Shown here piece after piece: positions 22,531 to 34,000 of a DNA stretch of 64,000 bases. A model generated the notes under the pieces. That model was not told where the DNA came from and searched no databases. It saw only the letters and a list, made by a program, of their open reading frames with translations. Source of the DNA: Scolanthus callimorphus (Eukaryota; Cnidaria; Anthozoa; Actiniaria; Edwardsiidae); assembly GCA_033964015.1 (NCBI GenBank), contig CM066923.1:26176168-26240167 (forward strand), written 5' to 3'. Each line of letters opens with the position of its first letter. Positions within the stretch are counted from its first letter, which is position 1. The translations under genes were made by a program, and so were the position numbers.

Positions 22531-25500
22531 CTCCCATAGGCTTCCCAGGATCATTGAGCGAACTTTAGAGTTGATAGTTTGCAGTTTTATAGTGTCGCTG
22601 TGTGAAGCTTGACTGAGTTCGATGAGCGCTAAAATATGAGTACCTACGAAAAATAAAAAAGTTTGAAAAATACCCTTATCTAGTCCTTTAGTACTTTAAT
22701 AAGTCACTACTAGCATTTATTCGGTCAGAAATACACTTTTAAGTGAGTTTTAGCCATACTGGAGGTAACCACCCGTACGAAATGAGAAGCGCTTAAAAGC
22801 GCGTATAAAAACGCTTCTGGAAGCGCTTCAAACACGCTTCAATACCACTTTAATTGCGCTTCAAACGAGAGCGCTTCTTCGGCTGCACTTTTCCGCTTCA
22901 TGATAAAGCGCTTTCAACACGGTTTTCAGTGCTTTTGAAGCGATTTGGAAGCGTTAATTAATTCGGAAGCGGGTAGGACGCGTTATGAAGCGCATTGCTA
23001 TACGCAATGATTGAAATGCTAATTTTAGATGGTCAATATTTATTCACATAAATCACTCTGTATAAATTGCACTATTTTAACATGAGAGTGGTTTGATAAA
23101 CTGAACACTCCTCAGAAACTTACAACGATGATGTACCATTGAAAGAGGTATGCATCGAACACATACAACACATAACGAGAACGGTTTTAAAACGATGTAC
23201 GGGAATGAAACAATAAGCGCTTTTGAACTTTGTCGTGGAGCTTCTGCGTGTTTCCCGTCTTAATAGATACGTACTAAATTGATAAAAATAATTTGATGAT
23301 CACTTATCGCTGATGGTATTGTCTTTATTCTTTATCACGCTTTTGCATTTCAGCGCTTGTTTCTCGTGATCTTTGCACAGTCCACGGCTGATCAGCCTCT
23401 CAACCCGTACGACAGTGGCGCATCGCTTGGCAAAGAGCTAAAAAGAAGCAAAAACAATCGAATTTATTAGTTTCCGTAAAACATTTTGACGTCAAACGTA
23501 GTGAAATTATGAAAGTTGGATCTCACAACAGCCGGATTGAGCTTACGAAACACTTGAAACTGACTACTGTGTATTTCGCAGCGCTCGCGATAACGAGTGT
23601 TTCAATTGCTGTACTTTTGTATTACCCTACAAGATTTAAGTCCTGTTTGTTTTACATCTTTTTACCCTAGCATCGGTCGAAATCTTAATGAAATTAACAT
23701 TCTTTTTTTCCTTGCAATTAGTAGAAAGTTCTTGATTTTTGGTGCTACCGTCCATGTGTATAGTTACCTGACTGTATAATACTTTGAGTATAATAGCACG
23801 GGGTTATGTATTCATCAAAATTATAGCGAATGTTATAATTAAAGCGTATGGATTTCAAGCAAAAATATGAAAGGAATTATATGCGTCTCAAATTATATCT
23901 GTGATACAACGCCAACGGTGAACGCTTAACTAAACGTAAATTTCACATCCATAACTGAACTAGGGTTATCAGGCTTTCTCATACTGTATAAATCATCATT
24001 AACGCTGTATTGCGCGCGCTTGGACAGCCGTATGTATGTGATAACAAAGTTAAGGTAGTAGCAATAAGATTCATGAAGCCTCACCTGACAGTGCATTATT
24101 TCTGCTCTGCTGTATTTGGCTTTCGATATCGATCGCCCCTTCATGTAGCACCAATTATATTCCTGACCGACCCACCCGTGCGATTCTCGACCACACTTAA
24201 CTACTCTCGTCAATCCAAAATACTGCTGCAAACATTTCAAAAGACTGCGAATTGCGAACTCGTTATTGGTATTGCTATCTAAAGTTTTAACCGAACTGTA
24301 GGGGATGATATGCCGCCTTATTTTTGAATGTATGACCTGGTTTCATTGGCCGAGCTGAAATCACGTGAAGGGTAATCCTATCTGAGTGAATACCGGATGT
24401 CAAGGAGCTGACACGTTAAACTGCGCGTTACGATCACTTTGCAGTTCAATAATGGAGGAAATGAGAGTGCATACTGAATATTGGCAAACTTGCGTGAACC
24501 TGTAAAAACTGAAACCTTTGTGTTCAGTAGACGTTTCACATGTAGCCATGATCAGTTTGCGTTTGTTAGCAATGTATGTTTTTTGCATGCAATTGCTGGA
24601 AGCTCGTTGGAAGCGATCTGAAGGCGCAATGAAGCGGCGGTACGAAGTTGATTATCTTTGAATTGATAATTGTGTTTGCCACAAGCGCTGCAAAACCCCT
24701 TCAAAACCGCTTCCACACTTCACACCGCTTCAGTGTCGAAATGGAAGCGGCTTCAAAACCGCTTCCGACGTAAAATGGCTGCAAAAGCACTTCAAAACAG
24801 CTTCTTATCCGCTTGGAAGCGCTTCAGCAGTAAAAGGAAGCGCTTGTAAGCGCTTCTAGTTTCGTACGGGCATGTGAAAAAGGATGTGAAGTTAGTGTGA
24901 AACACGATGTTCTGAAGGCTACAAACTGCAAAATTCCGAACTTTTAAGAGTTGATAGTTCGCAGTTTTATACCCTTATCTAGTCCTTTAGTACTTTAATA
25001 AGTCACTACTATCATTTATTCGGTCAGAAATACACTTTTAAGTGAGTTTTAGCCAATTTTATTGTCACCCTCTCACACTACTATATGTTCTGGAAGGCTA
25101 CAAACTGCAAAATTCAGAACGCTCAGCGATCCAAAAATTTCCTCCCTCGATTTTTTCGCCCAAAATCATCGTCGCTTTGCTCAAACAACCTCGCATCATA
25201 AAAGTACAACTATTCAGCTTTCTGTTTACCTTTTTCGTGGAAATCAAACCCTCTCTGAATGATATAAATGGCGAATCTTTTCAGCCTCGTCCATTCGTCC
25301 TGAGAGCAATGACGGCCCCCACCAGTAAATTCCGTGCCAAAACACAACCGTTGAGACATTTTTTCTCTCGTCGAGGGGTGGGCCAGACATTGTCTCAGGC
25401 TCTAGTCCACTTCCCGTCCTAGACCCGGTAAAACTTTTGTTGCGCGTGTCGTTGGATTTGAATCAATCGTCTATCTCGCCGGTCCACCATTCGCGCACAA

Positions 25501-26090
25501 CAAAAGTTTTACCGGTCTGGACAGGAAGTGACTAGAGACTGAGACAATGTCTGGCCCACCCTCGACGAGAGAAAAAATGTCTCACGGTTTGTGTTTTGGC
25601 ACGGAATTTACTGGTGGGGCCGCCATTGCTCTCAGGACGAATGGACGAGGCTGAAAAAATTCTCCATTTATATCAGCCAGAGAGGGTTGATTTCCACGAG
25701 AAAGGTAAACACAAAGCTGAATAGTTTTACTTTTATTATGAGAGGTTTGTTTGAGCAAGCGACGATGATTTTTGGGAAACAAATCGAGGGAATTTTTGGA
25801 TCGCTGAGCGTTCTGAATTTTGCAGTTTGCGGCCTTCCAGAACATATAGTAGTGTGAGAGAGGTGACAATAAAATTGGCTAAAACTCGCTTAAAGTGTAT
25901 TTCTGACCGAATAATGCTAGTAGTGATTTATTAAGTACTAAAGGACTAGATAGGGTTTTTTCAAACTTTTTTATTTTTTGTAGGTACTCATATTTTAGCG
26001 CTCATCGAACTCAGTCAACTTCACACAGCGACACTATAAAACTGCGAACTATCAACTCTAAGTTCGCTCAATGATCCTGGGAAGCCTATG
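22531..26090. mobile_element. large foldback element, left arm split by an insertion
   Basis: The outer ends CTCCCATAGGCTTCCCAGG (22531) and CCTGGGAAGCCTATG (to 26090) are inverted. The arms continue through TCATTGAGCGAAC, ACTGAGTTCGATGAGCGC, ATCTAGTCCTTTAGTACTT and TTTATTCGGTCAGAAATACAC, then TCTGGAAGGC and CCGTCATTGCTCTCAGGACG-like sequence, to a centre near 25470 flanked by AACAAAAGTTTTACCGG. The left arm is interrupted between about 22766 and 24950 by the element at 22772-24870. About 115 bp of arm, from CTTATCTAGTCC to GAGTTTTAGCCA, is present on both sides of the insert. Reading frames in the arms are palindrome by-products. Confidence 0.82.
22772..24870. mobile_element. 2.1 kb element with CCCGTACGAAA ends and AGCGCTT arrays
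   Basis: Left end CCCGTACGAAATGAGAAGCG and right end CGCTTCTAGTTTCGTACGGG are inverted. About 220 bp inside the left end and 270 bp inside the right end are packed with GAAGCG, AGCGCTT and CGCTTC words, which could be binding sites for the mobilising enzyme. The interior of about 1.6 kb is AT-rich and has no frame with a recognisable transposase motif, so it is probably non-autonomous. Confidence 0.78.
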
Positions 26091-26133
26091 CCTAGATTTA
26101 TTGAACTCCCTCATGCCTCGGGGAAGGGTCATG

Positions 26134-27496
26134 ACAAATCAGGATACTTCGCGGCCACCTGATTATTGGATTTCTGAAAAACAGAATCCAGAAATTGGCC
26201 GAGACTGATTCCTGTTTTCGGTTTTCTGAAAACAGAAATCAAATGTTCCTTTGCCGTTGACTCGTATTCGAAGAGAAGACAAAGTCCACTGGCGAAATGA
26301 TCGATTCATCCGTTTTACCAACTTTGGATAGTCCCCGAAACTTGATTTCGATTTCTATTCCTGTTTTCTGAAAACCGAAATAAGAATTCGATTTTGTTCC
26401 TGATTTCTGAAACAGAAATCAGGATTCGATTTTGATTCCTGTTTTCTGAAAAAAAAAATCAGGATTCAGATTCACTAGCAGTACCTCACATAAATGCCCC
26501 GTGGTGGGGGAGGGGAGGGGGTAAAGAGTTAGCTTCTTACTTCCGTTTGCAATTGACAGCTCCCACTCCTCCCCACAGTTAAGAACAACAGCTCCCGTAC
26601 CCCCCCCCCCCCCCCCCCCACCACCACCACCTTATCTCAGTCCCTGACACGTGTACCGGTCACGCAATGCATTTTTGTACTTTTAAACCTCCCCACGGGA
26701 GGGGGGGGGGGGGCTCCCTTAAAAGACCCCCCCTCCCGGCTTTCCCTCTAGAAGTTCCATTTTTTCCTTTCGCAAAATACCCCTGGAAAATCTACTTGGA
26801 AAATCTAAGTGTTCCTGGAAAGTCACCTTTTTACCCCTCCCCTTGGGATTTCCAGTCTTCTGGCACACAACCCCCCTGAAAACTTTCCGTATGTCCTCAA
26901 CTCCCCCGTGCGGTTTAAAAAAGCACTCAGCCATTGCGTGACCGGCGTACGTGTCAGGATGAGGTGAGGTGTGTTTTTTTTTTTTTTTTTTTTTTGGGGG
27001 GGGGGGGGAGCCGTTGCTCTTATACGCAAAACCGGAAGTAAGTTAGCTAGCGCCCATGGGGGAAGAGTGAGGGAAGAGCTGCCATTGCAAAACCGGAAGT
27101 AAGAAGCTACCTCCTCCCCCCCCCCCCTCCCCGGGGCATTTCTGTAAGGTACTGCTAGTTGAATCTGAATCCTGATTTCTGTTTTTCAGAAACAGGAATC
27201 AAAATCGAATTCTGATTTCTGTTTTCAGAAACGGAATCAAAATCGAATCCTGATTTCTGTTTTCAGAAAACGGAATTGAAATCGAAATCAAGTTTCGGGG
27301 ACTATCCAAGTTGAGTAAACGGATAATCGAACATTTCGCCAGTGAACTTTGTCTTCTCTTTCCGAATACCGATCAAGGAAAATGACATTTGATTTCTGTT
27401 TTTCAGAAACCGAAAACAGGAATCGGTCTCGGACAATTTCTGGATTCTGTTTTTCAGAAATCCAATAATCAGGTTGGCCGCGAAGTATCCTGTTCT
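26134..27496. mobile_element. foldback element 2
   Basis: The ends AGGATACTTCGCGGCCACCTGA and TCAGGTTGGCCGCGAAGTATCCT are near-perfect inverted repeats. Each arm of about 400 bp repeats TGATTTCTGTTTTCAGAAA-like words, themselves palindromic, many times. An inner inverted pair, CACGTGTACCGGTCACGCAATG and CATTGCGTGACCGGCGTACGTG (26647-26957), and several C, G and T runs make up the centre. No coding function is seen. Confidence 0.82.
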
Positions 27497-27920
27497 ACAA
27501 CACGCATTATTTTTCCTCATTCTCTTTCAATTTTTCGAGTTAGAATTTAGAAGTCAAGACGCCTAGAATTGCCAGAAAACGGCATAATGTTTAAGAAAAA
27601 GAGTGGGAGATTTTTCCAGTGATTTTACAGTAGAAATTCGAATTTACTAGGGGACTTTTCGGATTTTGGTGTGTTTCGTGAAATCAAAATATATCGGGTA
27701 ATTTTTTTCAAAAGTGTAGAGGTTTTCTCAGCATTCGGGATTTTAGAAAATTTCCGAAAATGTTGGGGATATTTCGGGTTTGACAGAAGAAAACTTTTAA
27801 AATCGAGAAATAGGCAATTTTCAGAGATGAAAGATATAAAAAGCAGAAAAGCGGAATTGCCGATTTTGCCACGGATTGCCAACCCGATCAAGTTTTGGAC
27901 TTATCAATAGTTAGGGTTTT
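27497..27920. other. spacer between foldbacks
   Basis: AT-rich, with no motif recognised. Frames of 79-88 codons on both strands overlap each other and are judged chance. Confidence 0.5.
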
Positions 27921-29312
27921 AAATCAGGATACTTTGCGGCTAATCCATTTTCGATTTCAGAAAACAGATTTTCAGAAATGTCGCTAATATGATTTCTGTT
28001 TTCTGTTTCCCTTGAAAAAACAATTTGACTATCCATTTCTGATTCCTGTTTTCTGAAATCAGAAATCAGAAATCCAATTTCTGATTCTTGTTTTGTGAAT
28101 CAGAAATCGAACGAGTCGGCATAGTTGACAAAAACTACCCAGAGAGGGTAGGTATGAGTGTTGTTACTCCGGTTGGAAATCTATTCATTGTGCCTTCCCC
28201 CTGAATTACCACAGGAAACCCAAGATCCTTATCCCTGACACCTTTTCCATGACGTCTATGCCAGTTATAAGTGTCGATGACGAGTTTAACATCGATGGCC
28301 AGTTATAAATGTTAGTTATAAGGGTCGCGGCCAGTTATAAATGTCGATGGCTGGTTATAACCAATGCCAGTTATGCATTTCGACGGCCCACTTACTTATA
28401 GTGTTGATGGTCAGTGTTGATGGCCGTTATAGGTGTCGGTGGCCCGTTGTAATGTCGATGGCCATTATAAATATCGATGGCCCGCATATTCATAGTGTTG
28501 ATGCATGGCTAAGTGTTGATGGCCCTTTTAATAGATGTCGGTCGCCAGTTATAGGTGCACTCGGTGGCCAGTTTTAGGTGAGTGTGATGGCCACTTATAA
28601 GTATCGGCGGCCACTTATTTATATCGTCGATGGCTATTTTTATATGTGTGATGGCCACTTTATCAGTGTCGATGGCCAGTTATAAGTATCGATGGCCAGT
28701 TATAAGCATCGGTGGCCACTTGATATAAGTGTCGTTAGCCATTTATAAGTCTGGATGGCCAGTTATAAGTGTCCGTGACTACTTGTTATAAGTGTCGTTG
28801 GCCATTCTAACGTGTCGATAGCCAGTTGCTAAGTGTTGATGCTAGTTATAAAGTGTTGGTGGCCACTTATTATGTCGATGTTAGAAGTGTCAATCAAATA
28901 AACAAGTTGAAAGAAGACGAACTTTTTATGGCTCTCTTAAACCACGTGAAAGGTGCCAGGAATGGATCTTGGGTTTCCCTGTGGTAATTCAAGGGAGGCA
29001 CAATGAATAGATTTCCAACCGGAAGTAACAAGACTCATGCTACCCTCTCTAGGTAGTTTTTGTCGACTATGCTGACTCTTCGATTTCTGATTTCACAAAC
29101 AAGATTCGAGATTTCTGATTTTAGGATTCTAGATTCCTCATATGATTTGTTAGGTATTCTGTTTCTAAGTTTCTCGTTTCTCAAATGTCAACAGGGAAAA
29201 TTAGGTTTTCCGGTTTCTGGGAACGAAAATGAGGAATTATTGGGCTGTAAAATCCGGATTTCTGACAAATCTAAATCTCGAACCCAGTTGGCCGCGAAAA
29301 GACCTGATTTTC
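27921..29312. mobile_element. foldback element 3 with minisatellite core
   Basis: The left arm (27921-28245) and right arm (28945-29312) are inverted: GACAAAAACTACC/GGTAGTTTTTGTC, GGTTGGAAATCTATTCATTG with its complement, and AATTACCACAGG.AAACCCAAGATCC with its complement. The outer arms carry the same TGATTTCTG/CAGAAATCA words and GGCCGCGAA-type ends as foldback 2, so the two are related. The loop is the 20 bp minisatellite at 28255-28900. Confidence 0.8.
28255..28900 (+). repeat. minisatellite, 20 bp unit GTGTCGATGGCCAGTTATAA
   Basis: About 28-30 diverged units, with TCGATGGCCA and CCAGTTATAA the most stable parts. It occupies the entire loop between the arms of foldback 3. Confidence 0.85.
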
Positions 29313-29342
29313 CTCGTCAAGACACTTGATCTTGTGAGGGTA

Positions 29343-29571
29343 ATGTCTTCATTGCTCAAAGATTATATATATGACATTTTTTATGCACGCGAAGCGCACT
29401 GAAATTGTATAGAGAAGTTGCTGAAATATAACCACTATCGCATTTGTTTTTACCTGTCTTCTTCGTCCAAATGTTGCTGAAAAAAATTATGACCCTCCCC
29501 CAAGCAGGAGTGAAAAAATTGACCCTCCCTTTAGTCACGCAAAAAAAATAGGACCCTCCCCACAAAAATAG

Positions 29572-29604
<33 letters not shown>

Positions 29605-29625
29605 GCTAAATAATGACACGTCCGT
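29343..29625 (-). mobile_element. fragment related to the 42276-43754 element
   Basis: The reverse strand resembles 42510-42690: AGGGTC.TAATTTTTTT words, AGCAA.ATTTGGAC and AAGTTGCTG/AGCAACTTCTCTAT. It ends in a run of about 28 C at 29577-29604. Confidence 0.6.
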
Positions 29626-30037
29626 AAGCTCAGTAAGTACCCAGTCAATCGAGCCACTCGTAGCCTACAAAGCCCGTAAACGAATTTTGTTCACCAAAAC
29701 TGGGAATCTATAAGCATCGGCAGCTACATTTAGCTGCTAAAGAATAGTTGTAGATATTTTTCTACAAAGTTCGATGAGTATAGTCGGCATTGAATTTACT
29801 GTACAGAGTGGGTGATCAGAATCAGATTTACACCCCAATAGTTTCCATTATTTTCATGATTTTCAAAATGAATAGTTCATCTTTTCTTTGTTACACAGAA
29901 GCTACAGACTGCTCTGAGGAGTAGTTGAATCAGGACATCTATAGAAAAAACTTTCTACACGGGACAGAAATAGTCAGGTAAAATGTCGGGGTCCCGTTGT
30001 TCGAAATTCAATTTTCAGTAATTCAGGTTATGCATCA
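29626..30037. other. non-coding stretch with a diverged copy of the TPR-CHAT leader
   Basis: At 29817-29935 the sequence TTTTCAAAATGAATAG..TTGTTACACAGAAGCTACAGAC resembles 30740-30850, the acceptor and 5' untranslated part of the TPR-CHAT exon. In this copy the exon-like part has an in-frame TAG soon after and no matching ATG. It may be an old local duplication. Confidence 0.5.
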
Positions 30038-30657
30038 GTCAATTCCAGCGGTGACCACCCCCCCGGACTTCGGGGTGGGGAATGTTCGACATTTTTCATT
30101 AGTGCGTCGAGTCATTGTGGAACCAGCAACGAAATGGAGAGTTTGATATTTGTCCGGGGACAAGGGGACAATCATTGGAATTTGTAACGAAATGGCTACC
30201 AAGCGAATGGCCTACAGAAAATAGGGAGACTTTTGAAGGTACTTCAACGATATTGTAATAACTTTTCAGTATACTCACTGTATTTACGCCACATTTTAGG
30301 ATTTCAAATACGATTTGAGACAGTGACGTAATTGCTTCACTAGTTTATTATTTTGTGTCTTAGTGAAATGAGAACTCGTAAAGACGCAGAAAACTAAAGT
30401 AACAGTTCCAAAAAAACAAGAATACTTAGTGAAGTTTTGAGCAGATATTTTGTTTTGTAGCTTTGTAGCGCAGTGTCGATGGTTCTTTGTCTTTTGCTGT
30501 TGCCGGGGGAGGGGCATTTTCCCCATTTTTGTCTTCCCCCGCCGTAGGGTATTTTGCATCATTTCCTGTCCTGGGGTGGGGAATTTTCATTTTTATTTTT
30601 AGAAAATGTCAAATGCCCGGCGATTTGCCCGGAAGCATGGTCACCGCTGGAATTGAC
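30038..30657. mobile_element. 620 bp element with 20 bp perfect inverted ends
   Basis: GTCAATTCCAGCGGTGACCA at the left and its exact complement at 30638-30657. Inside the ends are GC-rich stretches such as CGGACTTCGGGGTGGGGAAT and CCTGGGGTGGGGAAT. It lies between the old and current copies of the TPR-CHAT leader, about 160 bp before the coding exon. Confidence 0.8.
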
Positions 30658-30817
30658 ATTAATATCACCATAGTCACTCGATGGTTCTGTTTAGGAACTA
30701 AATTTTTTCTTAAACCTTCAAACACCCTACAAGTTTCTAGGCTGGATTTAGCACCCCAAATGCTTGGTATTCTTTCAAACTTTTCAAAACAAATTTCCTC
30801 TTTTCTCTTTTACACAG

Positions 30818-33758
30818 AAACTACAGAACTGATCTGAGAACTATCAGAATGGCAGATGATAAAGAAGCGAATACCAGTATCAACTGGTCAGCGGTATCCC
30901 AAGTGTATCATAACCTCCCTTTGATATGGGGCTTTCTGATACAGTGGTCAGAGATAAACAAACACTTCACACCAGATGAACTTATCAATCTGTATCGGGT
31001 CTGTTGGGTATCGCTTGCTATTGCACAATAATGAGATGAAGTTGTTGGTGTTATTTTGCGTGGGTAAAGTCTACAGAAGGATTAGACGATTTAAGGATGC
31101 ACTGGAGTGCTTAAATCAAGTGGTTGGTACGGAAACAACGGAACAACGGAAACAACAGGGAACAAAAACTTACAAGGATTCGCGTATTACATCATCGGCA
31201 ATGTGAATAACGATATCGGTAATAACAAAGAGGGGTTAGAACACTACAAGAAAGCACTGCAGATATTCCAACAAACAGGTGACTTGGCAGGTGAGGTAAC
31301 ACGTTGAATAACATTGGTATCGTGCACGAGTCACGTGGGGAATACGAAGAGGCCTTGAAGTACTACAAGGATGCCTTGAAGATACAACGACAAAGAGGTG
31401 ACTTGGCAGGAGATGTACAGACGCTGAATAACATTGTATCGTGCATCAGTCACGTGGGGAATACGAAGAGGCCATGAAATACTACAATGATGCCTTAAAG
31501 ATACAAAGACAAAGAGGTGACTTGAGAGGAGAGGGAAACACGCTGAACAACATTGGCAACGTGCATCAGTCACGTGGGGAATACGAAGAGGCCATGAAAT
31601 ACTACAATGATGCCTTAAAGATACAAAGACAAAGAGGTGACTTGAGAGGAGAGGGAAACACGCTGAACAACATTGGCAACGTGCACGATTCACGTGGGGA
31701 ATACGAAGAGGCCATGGAATACTTCAAGGATGCCTTAAAGATACAAGACAAAGAGGTGACTTGACAGGAGAGGGAAGCACGCTGAACAACATTGGTAACG
31801 TCCACCAGTCCCGTGGGGAATACGAAGAGGCCTTGAAGTACTACAAGGATTTCTTAAAGATATTAAAACAAACAGGTAACTTGGCAGGAAAGGTAGCGCG
31901 CTGGTGGCATTGGTCTCGTGCACAAGTCACGTGGGGAATACGAAGAGGCCTTGAAGTACTTAAAGGATGCCTTAAAGATATTCAAACAAACAGGTAACTT
32001 GCGAGAAGAAGCATCGACATATAGTAATTTGGGTGTCCTTTTGTTATGTGCTGGTGATATTAGTGAGGCAGAAAATCAGTTAAAGAAAAGCATCATGTGC
32101 TACAAGAAAATATTCTCTATGCTTGGGAAACAGTGTCCATCAAAAGTAAACAATTGCTGACAACTATATCAGTACATATCGAATCCTGACTTTTGTATTA
32201 TTTGGACTTGGAAAATGTCAAGAAGCGCTATTGACATCGGAAAGCGGGCGGTCCCAAGCACTGACGGACCATTTGCTTGATAAATACGAAATTACATCAG
32301 AACACTCAATTCTATGTAATCCTGTAAAAGATGGACACTTGTTAACAGGCAGTCGTAATTCGAACTTTGTGACATACTATGACTCGTTATTGTCAATTCT
32401 TTTGACATTTGTAATGTCCGTCAATTCAGCGGATTGTCCAGAATGTAGCTTTTCATAACTTAAAGCAAAGAGATCTTGCACAGCTATTACATAAACAACA
32501 TGACATGAAAGTGCAGGCGGTGCTCTTTTCATGCGTTAAAAAGCTCATCATATACGCCAATGGATATCCGCATCGAAATCGTAACAATACATTTGAGGAC
32601 AGATCACTTGGGCAAGTTGAACAAAAAGTGTCTCTCTATGAGCAGACCAGGGAGACACCATAGTACCATTGAGAAAATAGAGGATTTATTGTCTTGGAGA
32701 AGAGACTCGACAGAGGAGAGTGAAGCTAAACAATCTGGAAAAACTGCATCATCAAAACAAGACGATCAGCCGGCATACAGGGATCACAACTACATGCCTT
32801 CTGATATGAATGAACTTGGAAACGGACACCAGGCTGACTCAAATAGGAAGCATTTGGAAGATAAATCCTGCGAAGATCTTCTTAAAGATTTCTACAAAGC
32901 GTTGATTGCTCCAATAGAAAGCGAGCTTGACCAACCTGAGATCGTTATCATTCCGGACGGTCCGCTGTTCTTCGTTCCATTTTCCGCTTTGCAAGATTCT
33001 AATGGAAGGTATCTTTCAGAATCCAAGCGCATCCGTATCGGCCCGTCACTTACGACGCTACAAATCCTAAAAGAGTATCCAGTCGAGAAACAAAGTACAA
33101 AAGGAGCCTTGATTATCGGGGACCCTCGTGTGGAAAACGTAATGGGGATGGAGAATTCAAAGAAAAGCCATTCCCTGACCTCCCCAAGGCCTGTGACGAA
33201 GCCCTGAGGGTCGCAGCACTGCTTCGTGAAATGCCTCTGATTGGTTCTGCAGCGAACAAACCGGCTGTTGTGAGCCGTCTACGAGAAGGCGTGGCCGTCA
33301 TGCACTTTGCGACGCACTGCAGTGGACAAACTGGTGAGCTGCTTCTCGCGCCAGGACCACGTGACGATCACACCGTGCCTACTGAGAAGACTACATGCTG
33401 ACGGTCAAGGAAATCACCTCGTGTAACATTAACGCACAACTGGTGGTGCTGAGCTGTTGTTATGGCGGCGCTGGTGAAGTGAGGCGGAGGGAGTCATGAG
33501 CTTGGCACGTGCTTTCCTTGTAGCAGGAGCACGCTCAGTGCTGGCCGCGATATGGCAGGTGAGCGATCAAGGCACGCTCCACTTTATGAAATCTTACTAC
33601 CGTCATCTGACAAGCGGAAGAGCGCGTGTACCAGCCTACAGGAGGCCATGCGCGAGATGAGGGCTCATCCGGAATACAATCACTGGTCTTACTGGGCGCC
33701 CTTCTTTATCATCGGACATGACGTCACGCTATTTGGCGGAAGTGACGTCACTGGTTAA
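30818..33758 (+). pseudogene. TPR-CHAT protein gene, multiply frameshifted
   Basis: An acceptor TTTTACACAG at 30817 leads to ATG at 30849 (MADDKEANTSINW). TPR units of 120 bp (SRGEYEEALKYYKDALKI type) start at about 31322, 31441, 31561, 31681, 31800 and 31918. Spacings of 119, 120, 120, 119 and 118 show single- and double-base losses that break the frame. A linker at 32560-32880 is followed by a CHAT domain: IIPDGPLFFVPFSALQD near 32945-32995, HFATHC with the catalytic His near 33304, VVLSCCYGG with the Cys near 33450, then EGVMSLARAF and YWAPFFIIG. Three more frame breaks fall near 33140, 33390 and 33490. CHAT is a caspase/separase-like cysteine protease; TPRs usually bind a partner. Apparently one large coding exon. 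The breaks could be decay or consensus errors; AFMID has none. Confidence 0.75.
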
Positions 33759-34000
33759 TAACTGTAATGTACAATATAAAAGTCATATGGCGGGTAGCAA
33801 TAGTATGATACACTAGGAAGACTTTGTCACTATGAACACCGTAATCATCATTATAGGGAGCGTAAGGACATGACGTCTCACTATTTGGCGGAAGTGACGT
33901 CACTGGTTAATTGCTGGCCGCTATGAACACCGTAATCGTCATTATAGGGAGCGTACCTAGGATATGACGTCACACTATTTGTTGGAAGTGACGTCACTTA
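33717..34000 (+). repeat. tandem copies of the TPR-CHAT C-terminal codons
   Basis: ATGACGTCACGCTATTTGG with GGAAGTGACGTCACTGG encodes the end of the CHAT protein at 33717-33757. It recurs at about 33870-33910 and again, diverged, at 33963-34000. Between copies ATGAACACCGTAATC.TCATTATAGGGAGCG is repeated. The unit is roughly 95-150 bp. Confidence 0.75.

Noticed and set aside
25042..25869. Frames of 88-126 codons around 25.0-25.9 kb
   Set aside because: They are mirror images across the foldback centre, so the same DNA is read from both arms.
31331..31923. Reverse-strand frames opposite the TPR units
   Set aside because: They mirror the 120 bp TPR repeats; the sense strand gives clear TPR motifs.
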